Shown: one piece after another, positions 8,473 to 16,379 of the stretch
Position numbering within the stretch: position 1 is the first letter of the stretch
Layout: the number at the start of each line of letters is the position of its first letter
Assembly (NCBI GenBank): GCA_017430835.1
Contig: JAFRMD010000060.1
Span: 1 to 17,580, forward strand
Length of the DNA stretch: 17,580 nucleotides
Direction: 5' to 3'
From: Methanosphaera sp.
Lineage (GTDB): Archaea > Methanobacteriota > Methanobacteria > Methanobacteriales > Methanobacteriaceae
Made by a program: the position numbers and the translations under genes
The notes under the pieces: generated by a model
What the model was told of the DNA's origin: nothing
Seen by the model: only the letters and a program-made list of their open reading frames with translations
The model's database searches: none

Positions 8473-10797
8473 ATGAATAAATATATTAAGCAATTTTTCT
8501 TGTTTGCGATTGTTTTTGTTTTTTTAATGTCTGTCAGTTATGCTGTTGACGATTCGCAGACTCAAGTAAATATCGAAGAACAGTCAGCACAAGAAGAATA
8601 TGTGGATGAAGCTATTGATTCCACTAGAGATATAATGGATTTAGAAAATACCGTTACAACAATTGAAGATTCTTCGAAAACTCTTAAGTCTGAGGAGGAG
8701 AGTGTTCCTGTTGAATATGTGAACATTACCCAAAGAAACTATAAAAATTATTTTAGTGTTATGGGCAAACAGATGTTTATTGGAAACGGAATAATCAATT
8801 CAAATAATAGTTTAGTATTGAATATGCAATATTTCCCAAATGATATAAATATTTTGAGCTTAGATGAAAATAGTGGAAAGTTTCTAAACAGAACTCTTAC
8901 AATAACTTCCGACAGAAATTTAGCATTAACTAATGTGGAGGTGTATTTAGCCAGTAATTTCAAAACGTTGACATTGGAAAACTTTAATGTTACATATACT
9001 AATGAATATGTGGATAATGATTATTTCACAATATCTGATAATGTTCAGCATTGTGTTTTACGTAACGTTTCTATAGATATGGATAAGGATGGTGTTGCTA
9101 GTGGGTATCTTGTTAATATTCTTGGTAATACTTTGATTGAAAATTCATTTATCAGAGGCAGATTTGTTGAAACAATTATTGAATGGGAAACTGGTGGTCC
9201 TCAAACGCCTGATGCTTATGGAATTCGTATTAATGCCAGAGATTGTGTTTTAAGAAACAATACTATTGAAATAATTTCAAGCGGACATGTTGTGGGAACA
9301 CATTATTCCTTGTTTGGAATATACCTTATGAAGTCCAACACTACTTTGATAAACAACACTATTTTCATGCATAATGTCCTAGGCTATGCTTATGGTGTAG
9401 TGGTCAGAAGCAGTAATAATACCATATCCCATAATAATATAAGCATTTCTTCACATACCTATTCGGCTGGTGTTAATTTGGAAATAGTTATGTTTAAAAA
9501 CAATTTGGTAAGTAATAACCATGTTAATGTAACAGCTAGTTATGGAAGTGCACCATGGGGAAATGCCGGAGTTGCGTATGGATTGGAGATGTTGGACTTT
9601 AATTATAAAGGCGGTGGATATTCTTCATCTGGTAATCATCCTTTTAATAATTCATTTGTGAATAATACGATTGTAGGTTCTGCCGGGCAAATATATGGTA
9701 TAGAGATTTATGGTACTAGTGATACAAATCTTAGTGGTAACATTATTAATATAACTGGTCGTACACCTATGGGTATAGGTGCAATTGGATCAAATATTAC
9801 TATTGCAGATAACCATATAATAAACAATGGTACACATAACAGATCAGAAGGAACAGCAGATTACCTGGAAGCAATAAATACTGGATTATATACATTATTT
9901 ACTTCAGAAGTTATTGTGATGAAGAATAATACAATAACATCCATAAATGGTCGTGGAATACTTATAAAATCCTCAAATAATGCTAATATATTGAATAATA
10001 CGATAAATGTCGTAGGTCATGATTATGCAGTTGAAGTAACTAACTCCTCTAATCTGAATGGTATAAACAATAAGATTGAAAACAATACGTTAATTACCAC
10101 TAAACATACTGGAAGTAGGGCGGTTTTGGCTCCTAAAAACAATACAGTACAGAACAACATACCAATGGAAATAGCAGGATATACCCTAGAAATAGATACA
10201 ACTGAATTTACTGTAGGATTAAAACAGACAGTATCATCCACAATATACTATAATGATGAAGTGGCAAGGAATATTAATAAAGGTAAAGTAACGTTTAAAG
10301 TAAACGGTAAAACCATAAAAGATTCCAATGGTAAAACAATCTATGCTAAGGTAGTAAACGGTACTGCAAGTATTGAAAATTATACAATACCTGAATCATG
10401 GAATACTCCTGATGCAACTATTCAAGCAGTATATTCCGGTTCATCAGATTGTGAAAAAATTACCGGTGAAAATGAAAGAATCTCTCTATTTATGCGAGAG
10501 CCATATCTTATTACTGAGGATGTTCGGACAACAGTTGGCACAACGGTCACATTAACAGCTACTGTCTATGCACCAGTACTGGTTAATAGTGGTAAGGTGG
10601 TATTTAAAATCAATGGTAAAACAGTCAAGGACTCTAACGGTAAGGTAATCTATGTTAAGGTAATAAACAATCAGGTAAGTGTCGAATATACATTGCCTGC
10701 TAATATGAAAGCCGGCACATATAACATTACTGCCGTATTAACGTCAAGTGAATATGGAAGGTTAGAGGATGTTAAAACGTTGACAGTTGAATCCTAA
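8473..10797 (+). CDS. Secreted adhesin-like protein: beta-helix domain plus two Ig-like repeats
   Basis: A 774-residue exported relative of the preceding gene product. The signal peptide is MNKYIKQFF plus a long hydrophobic core, with likely cleavage after SVSYA. An acidic linker reaches about residue 75. A right-handed beta-helix rich in NNT and NNS turns spans about 140-560 (for example CVLRNNTIEI, TLINNTIFM, NVVGHDYAVEV). Two Ig-like domains follow at about 570-675 and 676-774, and the last residues YGRLEDVKTLTV are identical to the end of the first protein. ATG 8473 is preferred over GTG 8461 because GGTGAT (8463-8468), complementary to the 16S rRNA 3' end, lies four bases upstream of it. 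A TATA-like CTTATATTTTT lies near 8416. No membrane anchor is visible at the C-terminus. Probable surface adhesin; ligand unknown. Confidence 0.87.
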   Translation: MNKYIKQFFLFAIVFVFLMSVSYAVDDSQTQVNIEEQSAQEEYVDEAIDSTRDIMDLENTVTTIEDSSKTLKSEEESVPVEYVNITQRNYKNYFSVMGKQMFIGNGIINSNNSLVLNMQYFPNDINILSLDENSGKFLNRTLTITSDRNLALTNVEVYLASNFKTLTLENFNVTYTNEYVDNDYFTISDNVQHCVLRNVSIDMDKDGVASGYLVNILGNTLIENSFIRGRFVETIIEWETGGPQTPDAYGIRINARDCVLRNNTIEIISSGHVVGTHYSLFGIYLMKSNTTLINNTIFMHNVLGYAYGVVVRSSNNTISHNNISISSHTYSAGVNLEIVMFKNNLVSNNHVNVTASYGSAPWGNAGVAYGLEMLDFNYKGGGYSSSGNHPFNNSFVNNTIVGSAGQIYGIEIYGTSDTNLSGNIINITGRTPMGIGAIGSNITIADNHIINNGTHNRSEGTADYLEAINTGLYTLFTSEVIVMKNNTITSINGRGILIKSSNNANILNNTINVVGHDYAVEVTNSSNLNGINNKIENNTLITTKHTGSRAVLAPKNNTVQNNIPMEIAGYTLEIDTTEFTVGLKQTVSSTIYYNDEVARNINKGKVTFKVNGKTIKDSNGKTIYAKVVNGTASIENYTIPESWNTPDATIQAVYSGSSDCEKITGENERISLFMREPYLITEDVRTTVGTTVTLTATVYAPVLVNSGKVVFKINGKTVKDSNGKVIYVKVINNQVSVEYTLPANMKAGTYNITAVLTSSEYGRLEDVKTLTVES

Positions 10798-10810
10798 AAT
10801 TATTTTTAAT

Positions 10811-10834
10811 GTAGGATTTATTCCTACCTTTTTT
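10811..10834 (+). terminator. Hairpin-plus-T-run terminator after the second surface protein
   Basis: GTAGGA (10811-10816) pairs perfectly with TCCTAC (10822-10827) across a five-base loop, and a T-run follows at 10829-10834. It lies 14 bases after the stop codon and looks like an intrinsic terminator, which is relatively uncommon in archaea. Confidence 0.65.
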
Positions 10835-10944
10835 CTTATTTTACCGTTTTTTTAAGCAATTTATTTAAAACTGCATTAATATAATCTTTACCAAAAATAG
10901 TTATATAAAACTTTTTTTAAAATCAGTTGGGGGTTATTCAAGTT

Positions 10945-10951
10945 AAAAAAA
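10945..10951 (-). terminator. T-run downstream of ilvC
   Basis: Seven consecutive T on the minus strand, about 22 bases after the ilvC stop, without a strong hairpin. This is the usual archaeal type of termination signal. It also lies between two converging genes. Confidence 0.4.
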
Positions 10952-10972
10952 GTAGATAGGTTAAAGATAACC

Positions 10973-11965
10973 TTATTCTTCTTTTTCTAATCCACATGCG
11001 GTTCTTAATCTTTCACCGACTTCTTCGATTTGAAGTTCTCCTTCAAGTCTTCTTTGTGCGTAGAGTTTAGGATATGCACTTGCTCCTTCTACTGCAAATT
11101 CTGTTGCAAATGAACCGTCTTGGATTTCTCTTAAGATTTCTTTCATGTTTGCTTTTGCTTCATCTGTTATGATTCTGTCTCTTCTGGTTAGTCCACCAAA
11201 CTCTGCGGTGTTACTTACATCTTGCCACATGTTTTTGAATCCTTTTTCATAGATTAAGTCGATGATGAGTTTCATTTCATGGCATGTTTCAAAGTAAGCC
11301 ATTTCCGGCTGGTAACCTGCTTCTACGAGTGTTTCAAATCCTGCTTTGATAAGAGCGGTAAGTCCACCACATAGTACTGCCTGTTCTCCGAATAAGTCTG
11401 TTTCTGTTTCTTCACGGTAGGTTGTCTCGATTACACCTGCTCTTGTTAGACCTGTTGCTTTAGCCATTTCGATTGCAATATCAAATGCTTCACCTGTAGC
11501 GTCCTGTTCTACTGCTATTAGGCCTGGTATTCCAAATCCTTCTTCATAGGTTTGTCTTACTTTGGATCCTGGACCTTTAGGTGCAATCATTGTAACGTTT
11601 ACATCTTTAGGTACTCTTATACGTTGGAAGTGTATGTTGTATCCATGTGAGAATGAGAGGGTGTTTCCTGCTTCAAGGTTGTCTTTGATTTGATTTTCAT
11701 AGACATCTTTTTGTAATTCATCAGGAATTAAGATGTGGATGATGTCTGCTTCTTTTGCTGCTTCTTCGATTGTTTTTACTGTAAGTCCGTCAGCTTCAGC
11801 TTTTTTCCATGAACTTCCACCTTCACGTAATCCCATTACAACATTTAATCCGCTGTCATGCATGTTTAATGATTGTCCTCTACCTTGACTACCGTAACCT
11901 ATTACGGCTATTGTTTTTCCTTCTAATACGTTTGTATTGACATCGTCGTCATAATAAATTTTCAT
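10973..11965 (-). CDS. ilvC: Ketol-acid reductoisomerase
   Basis: A class I (short) KARI of 330 residues. It converts 2-acetolactate and 2-aceto-2-hydroxybutyrate to the dihydroxy acids with Mg2+ and NAD(P)H. The Rossmann motif GYGSQG is at 23-28. The cofactor-specificity loop LREGGSS (46-52), with R47 and serines at 51-52, points to NADPH. Catalytic H107, K130, and the metal ligands D190, E194, E226 and E230 are all present, with S251 in the substrate site. The ATG is preceded by AAAGGAG about eleven bases upstream. It has its own promoter region with a palindrome and TATA-like sequences. In many methanogens ilvC directly follows ilvN; here a run of accessory genes lies between them on the same strand. 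Confidence 0.97.
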   Translation of the reverse strand: MKIYYDDDVNTNVLEGKTIAVIGYGSQGRGQSLNMHDSGLNVVMGLREGGSSWKKAEADGLTVKTIEEAAKEADIIHILIPDELQKDVYENQIKDNLEAGNTLSFSHGYNIHFQRIRVPKDVNVTMIAPKGPGSKVRQTYEEGFGIPGLIAVEQDATGEAFDIAIEMAKATGLTRAGVIETTYREETETDLFGEQAVLCGGLTALIKAGFETLVEAGYQPEMAYFETCHEMKLIIDLIYEKGFKNMWQDVSNTAEFGGLTRRDRIITDEAKANMKEILREIQDGSFATEFAVEGASAYPKLYAQRRLEGELQIEEVGERLRTACGLEKEE

Positions 11966-12478
11966 TTTATCGAGTACTCCTTTTAGTTTTATAAAATTTT
12001 TATATCTAGATATATTATATATTTATATCTATGTTGTAACTTATATAAAATGATTATTTAATTTATATTAATATAAGTATAATTTCTTTATCTGTTATGG
12101 ATAATTACTGCCACTATCTATTGTATAGGTTGTTTTTATTTGAAAAACAGGATTATATTTTCATCATCAGTTAAAAAACCATGGAATCATGTATTTATAG
12201 GAATTTATTATATTTTTTTTCTATTTTGATAATGGGATGTTTTTGCTCGGAGTTAATAACTTGTATTTCAGGTATTTGGATGAATATGTTATAATAGCAA
12301 TGTTGGTTGATAGTTTTATGGGGGCGTAATTTATTATGGTTAATGAATTCATCGGATAAAAAAGAAGAGGGGATTATGAATATCCTGGTCTAAAACCAGT
12401 ATATCTTATTTTTTTCATTGTTTTAGAATTAATTGATTATATCTCATATTTTCCTATGCATCAAGCGTTAGTTAGTTT
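11966..12478. other. ilvC upstream region, no gene seen
   Basis: The 500-base gap between ilvC and the next minus-strand gene holds the ilvC promoter (TATA-like TTTATATAA on the minus strand at about 12040-12048) and the palindrome at 12001-12014. At 12385-12399 a small hairpin (CTGGT, loop CTAAA, ACCAG) is followed on the minus strand by CTCTTCTTTTTT, a plausible terminator for the channel-like operon. No coding frame or ilvN relic was recognised. Confidence 0.5.
12001..12030 (-). promoter_or_regulatory. Palindrome and repeated half-site in the ilvC control region
   Basis: TATATCTAGATATA (12001-12014) is a perfect 14-bp palindrome. The half-site TATATCT occurs again at 12024-12030. The element lies 36-65 bases upstream of the ilvC ATG and overlaps or follows the TATA-like sequences, the usual place for a repressor operator. 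The symmetry is seen; binding by an amino-acid-responsive regulator is inferred. Confidence 0.45.
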
Positions 12479-13282
12479 TTATTTGTTGTCTTTTTTATTA
12501 TTTTTAATAAAATCTTTCATATCATCAAATTGACGATCAACGTATCTGTTTACAATTGAGGCGGCTAATGTGGCAGTACCAACCCCGGATAAAATAAAAC
12601 CACCCCATGCCAGTACCAATGAATCAAGTTTACCAATCACTGATTTTCCGGCAGCGTCGAAACTATTGCTTGTAAATGCATTTGAAACCATAACAATCGA
12701 ATCCAAAGGAGAAACTTCCTCAACTATTATTGTAAATATGAAACTTACCAATATTATTGTATATAATAATAGTATTGTTATACCTAAACCGTTATTTTCA
12801 GTATATTTCACAAATTTACGATAGTAAACTTGGATGAGGTATACGTATCCAAGAACGTGGATAATGTTAAAGTAGATGAGTATGTTATGTCCAAATAATA
12901 TTCTTATCATAGAACCAATAGGAATTAATAAAAAGAATATAATCTTGTCTTTTAAAGAATTCCAGCCCATATTACTAAATAGATATATTGAAATAATAAT
13001 GTCCAAAATAGAAATGGCAAACAAACCATCCGTCCACTCAAATATTATATATAAACTAATCACTATAAAGACAAGTATCATTATCAGGTAATAAAGCTGT
13101 TTTAAAGATAATATCTTCTCTTGAGGAAAATATTCCATAGGATTTAAAAATTTTGAATTTTTAAACCCGGGACTTGATTTAACCTTATTAACAATATATT
13201 TACTGGCATATGCAAGGAATGCAAAAACTCCAATTACACACAATAATTGAATGATAAGATATATTGTAGGTAGACTTTCCAT
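12479..13282 (-). CDS. Channel-like membrane protein, paralogue C
   Basis: A 267-residue integral membrane protein with about seven hydrophobic segments: an extra N-terminal helix (8-31), four helices (64-82, 88-104, 112-130, 133-154), an S5-like helix (167-187) and an S6-like helix (220-245). Between the last two, SPLDSIVMVSNAFTSNSFD followed by IGKL resembles the pore helix and loop of K+-type channels. The filter position reads TSNSFD (204-209) rather than TVGYGD. SILDIIISIYLF resembles the S2 helix of that superfamily, but no regularly spaced arginines mark a voltage sensor. The C-terminus is a short charged amphipathic helix that could tetramerise. The ATG overlaps the stop of paralogue B (TAATG), with GGAGAGGATG upstream, so the two are translationally coupled. 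A channel function is likely but unproven; the ion is unknown. Confidence 0.75.
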   Translation of the reverse strand: MESLPTIYLIIQLLCVIGVFAFLAYASKYIVNKVKSSPGFKNSKFLNPMEYFPQEKILSLKQLYYLIMILVFIVISLYIIFEWTDGLFAISILDIIISIYLFSNMGWNSLKDKIIFFLLIPIGSMIRILFGHNILIYFNIIHVLGYVYLIQVYYRKFVKYTENNGLGITILLLYTIILVSFIFTIIVEEVSPLDSIVMVSNAFTSNSFDAAGKSVIGKLDSLVLAWGGFILSGVGTATLAASIVNRYVDRQFDDMKDFIKNNKKDNK

Positions 13283-14058
13283 TATTCATCCTCTCCTTCA
13301 ATTAATTTTTCTAATTCAGCAAATCTTTTTTTGAAGTGTTTGATTAAAATCGCCGCAGTTAATGTTGCAGCACTCGCTCCTGAAATGACATATCCACCCC
13401 AAACTAGAAGTAAACTATTAAGTTTACCGGCAATTGAATTTCCAAAAACGGCAAAACCATTACCTGTAAATTCATTGGAAATCATTACAAGAGAATCAAG
13501 GGCATTTACATCTTCAGCATGTTGTGTTATAAAGAAACTGGCAAATATTATAACAAATAATAATATTATGGTTATTCCCAAACCATTTGAATTGGTATAT
13601 TCCATAAATTTATCGAAGCTAAGTTTGGCAAAGTATATGAATACCAATACATGAATCAAACCCATGTAAATTACCAAATGTGTATGGAATAGTAGGAAAC
13701 ACAATGTTCCATAAGGCACCAGCAACAACCAGATAATCTTATTTTTCATAGAACTTTTATCTATTTTTATCGCAAAATATAATGAAAGTGCAATATCAAA
13801 TATTGGAAAAGAATACAAAAATTCGATTCCATCACCAATAAAAGTATAGAAGATATCTACAACACACAGTGCCATTAAAATTAAATAAAAAACCTGTCTT
13901 AAGCTATGAATTTCATCTTCGGGCAATAATTCATTTACATCTATAGATTTTCCATATTTCTTTTTTAATTTATAGGCATATTCACCGATAATAGTTAAAA
14001 CTAAAAATATAGAAATCACTATAGCGAATTGAAATATAGTTTCAGTCAATAATTCCAC
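13282..14058 (-). CDS. Channel-like membrane protein, paralogue B
   Basis: A 258-residue paralogue of the neighbouring gene with the same plan: N-terminal helix (7-27), helices about 55-74, 80-97, 108-125 and 127-147, an S5-like helix (161-180), pore-like LDSLVMISNEFTGNGFA, then GKL and an S6-like helix (214-241). The filter position reads TGNGFA (198-203). The C-terminal KKRFAELEKLIEGEDE is an amphipathic helix. The start is GTG (14056-14058), supported by GGTGA six bases upstream (14065-14069). It is the first gene of a two-gene unit with paralogue C. A fragment of the ilvN 3' end lies upstream at 14268-14360, mirroring the intact ilvN upstream of paralogue A. Cation-channel function is inferred from the pore layout. 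Confidence 0.75.
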   Translation of the reverse strand: MELLTETIFQFAIVISIFLVLTIIGEYAYKLKKKYGKSIDVNELLPEDEIHSLRQVFYLILMALCVVDIFYTFIGDGIEFLYSFPIFDIALSLYFAIKIDKSSMKNKIIWLLLVPYGTLCFLLFHTHLVIYMGLIHVLVFIYFAKLSFDKFMEYTNSNGLGITIILLFVIIFASFFITQHAEDVNALDSLVMISNEFTGNGFAVFGNSIAGKLNSLLLVWGGYVISGASAATLTAAILIKHFKKRFAELEKLIEGEDE

Positions 14059-14267
14059 AAATGTTCACCAATTTTTTTTCTTATTTAACTATTTATATTT
14101 AAGGATATTAACATTTTTGTAATTTCAACATTGCTTTTATCATGATTATACCAGAATAAGATTCTGCACCAATAACATAAAGATAAGACAAATCAGTCAT
14201 GTAAGTTAATCATACTTATATTAACCATTAACTTGATAATGAAAAAAAGGTGGAGGTTAGTTGTAGC
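14059..14267. promoter_or_regulatory. Leader of the paralogue B-C operon
   Basis: This AT-rich stretch lies between the ilvN tail fragment and the GTG of paralogue B. On the minus strand CCTTAAATATAAATAG at about 14090-14105 is a good archaeal TATA box, some 35 bases upstream of the start codon. That leaves a short 5' leader and suggests the pair has its own promoter. Confidence 0.45.
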
Positions 14268-14360
14268 GTGTTTTGTCCTCTTCTTATGGTGGTTATTCCG
14301 GTTTTTGCTATTTCTTTTATTCTGTATGGTCTTAGTGGTTATACGGGGGCCTTTATTTAA
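14268..14360 (-). pseudogene. ilvN: Short relic of the ilvN 3' end
   Basis: The plus strand from 14268 reads as the complement of the last codons of ilvN. By hand alignment, 65 of 67 bases (14268-14334) match the decayed copy at 15921. After that the match fades, ending near 14360, just before the ATPase gene stop. Only the region encoding the C-terminal IRPYGI...TRG end survives. It shares changes with the 15921 copy that the intact gene lacks, so the two relics have a more recent common ancestor. Confidence 0.75.
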
Positions 14361-14379
14361 AATCAAAAAAATACAATTA

Positions 14380-15543
14380 TTAATAATTAATTAAACCCGT
14401 ATTTTGATTTATTCCTAAATTTTGTAAATATAATTTGAAAAGATTGTTTTTTAATTTGTATTTGCCCCTTGATGGTTTAATTACCATGTTTTTATTAATT
14501 AAATTTTTTAATAATATTGATGGTTCTGAGTTTAAATTAGCATTATTCTTAATATATGAATAGGATAAAATGCTTTCATTACTTTCAGCCATCAAACACA
14601 AAATCTTTCTTTCTTCAGTAGTAGATTTACTAAATAATACTTTAAATTCACGTTGAGCTAAAATATTTAAAGAATGAATAGTTGCTTTTTTAAATTCATC
14701 AATGGTTACTTGATTTGATTCATTAATCTTTTCAAAACAACTGTATGCTAAGATTTGCATATAATATGGAATTCCATCAGATAATTCATATATCTCTTTC
14801 AAAACATCTTCTTCAAATGTAACATTAAAATTTTTAAGTGGAACAGTTACTGCTTCACATACTTCTTCATAAGATAATGGTCCAATTAAGTATGGTTCAA
14901 ATATCCTTACTGCAGAATCAAGTTTGTCTTGTATTTTGTAGAAGATATCCTCTGATCCTGTAGCTACGAACATTATATTTTTTCCTTTTAAATTTAATTC
15001 TACAAGAGCATTTTGTAATATACTTAATATTTTCATTGTTTCATCATTATTCATTATCCTTTGAAGATCATCAAATAATAATATTAAAACAGGATTATCT
15101 GAATTTAACTCATCATAAATCACATTTAAAATTTTTTCAAAAGCTATGGCAGGACTAGTTTTAGGAATTTCACGTGACAAGGAAATACCACCAATTAAAG
15201 GAATATTAACACCTAATGAGCTTATTTTTTCCCAAAAATGACTAATATCAATATCCAAAGTATCTGAACATTTTTCTAGTATTAATGTATAAATATCATC
15301 AAAATTTCCTTCGATTAATGGAATCCTAACTGGATATACCTCATCATAATTGGAGATTTCCTCTTGAAATTTTAATAATAATGATGTCTTTCCAATACCT
15401 TTTGGTCCATATAATATCAAATGACCTGGAACACCCATTTTTGTAGAGTAATAAATCTCTTTAAGTTCCTTTAATTCATTTTCCCGCCCCGTAAAATAAG
15501 AAGGTAATATTCCAGTTCGTTTTCTAAATGGATTAATTTTCAC
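14380..15543 (-). CDS. Archaeal AAA/STAND-type ATPase with winged-helix end
   Basis: A 387-residue soluble P-loop NTPase. FTGRENELKEL (17-27) is the entry motif of archaeal ATPase and AAA_16-type proteins. Walker A is GPKGIGKT (46-53), Walker B is LILLFDD (153-159) with the acidic pair D158-D159, sensor 1 is FVATGSED (192-199), and GIPYYMQ (257-263) is the lid motif of this group. Residues about 300-375 look like a winged-helix domain (ERKILCLMAE, then LLKNLINKNMVI and a GKYKL wing). The start is GTG with GAGGTT six bases upstream (15550-15555). The gene is single, flanked on both sides by ilvN relics in the same orientation, which suggests acquisition or duplication at that site. Such ATPases act as signalling switches or DNA-associated factors; partner and role here are unknown, although its neighbours are channel-like proteins. 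Confidence 0.85.
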   Translation of the reverse strand: MKINPFRKRTGILPSYFTGRENELKELKEIYYSTKMGVPGHLILYGPKGIGKTSLLLKFQEEISNYDEVYPVRIPLIEGNFDDIYTLILEKCSDTLDIDISHFWEKISSLGVNIPLIGGISLSREIPKTSPAIAFEKILNVIYDELNSDNPVLILLFDDLQRIMNNDETMKILSILQNALVELNLKGKNIMFVATGSEDIFYKIQDKLDSAVRIFEPYLIGPLSYEEVCEAVTVPLKNFNVTFEEDVLKEIYELSDGIPYYMQILAYSCFEKINESNQVTIDEFKKATIHSLNILAQREFKVLFSKSTTEERKILCLMAESNESILSYSYIKNNANLNSEPSILLKNLINKNMVIKPSRGKYKLKNNLFKLYLQNLGINQNTGLINY

Positions 15544-15920
15544 AGCATCAACCTCAATTAATTTATTTGTAATAAATATGAAAAGTCATAAGTATATGTT
15601 TTTCAAATCATTAAAGATATTTCTTAAAACATAAATTTCATAATAAACATAAAAAAAATTTATGATTCTTATGTTTTTTATGTTTTTTGGAATATTTAAA
15701 AATATCGGTTGTAAAAATAAATTCATAACAAGAGAAGGTGCAACAATTCCTTTTAGATGTTTTTTAACAAGATTTTCTTATAATCATGTTCATAATTATT
15801 AAATATTTGATATTATGTTTAATACATAATAAAAAAATATATGCAATTGTCATAGCAAAATAAGTCGCACATCTATGGATATAGGGTCAAGGGGTATGAA
15901 AATAAGAGAATTATTATAAA
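15544..15920. other. ATPase leader, no gene seen
   Basis: A 377-base AT-rich gap. It contains GGAATATTTAAAAA (15689-15702) followed shortly by TTGTAAAA (15709-15716), a pair that recurs at 17231-17255 in front of paralogue A. On the minus strand TTTTTAAATATT reads as a TATA-like promoter element. No coding remnant of the channel gene was recognised here. Confidence 0.45.
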
Positions 15921-16304
15921 GTGTTTTGTCCTCTTCTTATGGGGGTTATTCCGGTTTTTGCTATTTCTTTTATTCCGTATGGTCTTATTAGTTTTATCAC
16001 TGCGTTTATTTTATCCAGGTTTCCTGTTGTTTCTACTGTTATTTTTTTTGGTGTTACGTCTATGATGTGTGCTCTGAATATTTTGGTGCATTGTATTATT
16101 TCTGATTTTGCATGTTATGTCGACATGTATTTTTATTGGTGCCGGTTGTCTTATCAGACTGTTTCAAGTTTCATTTTCCGTACTTTTATGACTTCTAGGG
16201 GTTTGTTTGCTTGTTTTAGATTTGTTCCTGGTGTTTTGTCAACCGTATGTTGTGACGTTTATTCTTGATGCTTCGGTGTTTATGTTTTAGACGAGAATGG
16301 GTGG
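15921..16304 (-). pseudogene. ilvN: Decayed second copy of ilvN
   Basis: The minus strand encodes an ilvN-like sequence broken by indels. A hand count over 195 ungapped bases (from 15926, against 17277 onward) gives about 84% identity to the intact gene. Further up, two small deletions (2 and 1 bases, around 16115-16170) shift the frame. An in-frame TGA (16154-16156) follows a stretch reading KQANKPLEVIKVRKMK, which matches [16 protein letters not shown] of the intact gene. Another frameshift separates this from TEASRINVTTYG near 16250-16275, a recognisable ilvN segment. Homology is lost near 16304. The copy cannot encode a working subunit. The plus-strand open frame over this region is a by-product. 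Confidence 0.85.
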
Positions 16305-16310
16305 GGTCAT

Positions 16311-16326
16311 GTTAAAAAAATTTAAC
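16311..16326. terminator. Small AT hairpin after paralogue A
   Basis: GTTAAA and TTTAAC form a perfect 6-bp inverted repeat around four A, at the boundary between the decayed ilvN and the end of paralogue A. On the minus strand it presents a T-run and could stop transcription from paralogue A. It is weak because it lacks G and C. Confidence 0.3.
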
Positions 16327-16379
16327 AATAAATAGTTTAATATTATAATTTAAATCATCAGGAGTATAATTTGCTGAAT

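Noticed and set aside
12001..12030. A tandem-repeat or CRISPR-like array in the ilvC leader
   Set aside because: Only three 7-base half-sites are present without regular spacers; this fits an operator, not a CRISPR.
12570..13654. Plus-strand open frames opposite the channel-like genes
   Set aside because: They run opposite well-supported paralogous genes with clear ribosome sites and conserved protein sequence, so they are mirror frames.
15921..16268. A 115-codon open frame on the plus strand that could be a small membrane protein
   Set aside because: It lies exactly antisense to the decayed ilvN copy. Its hydrophobic look comes from reading the complement of lysine- and isoleucine-rich ilvN codons, and it has no ribosome site.
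14268..16304. A mobile element with its own transposase or integrase
   Set aside because: No transposase, integrase, terminal inverted repeat or short target duplication was seen; the direct repeats are pieces of ilvN.
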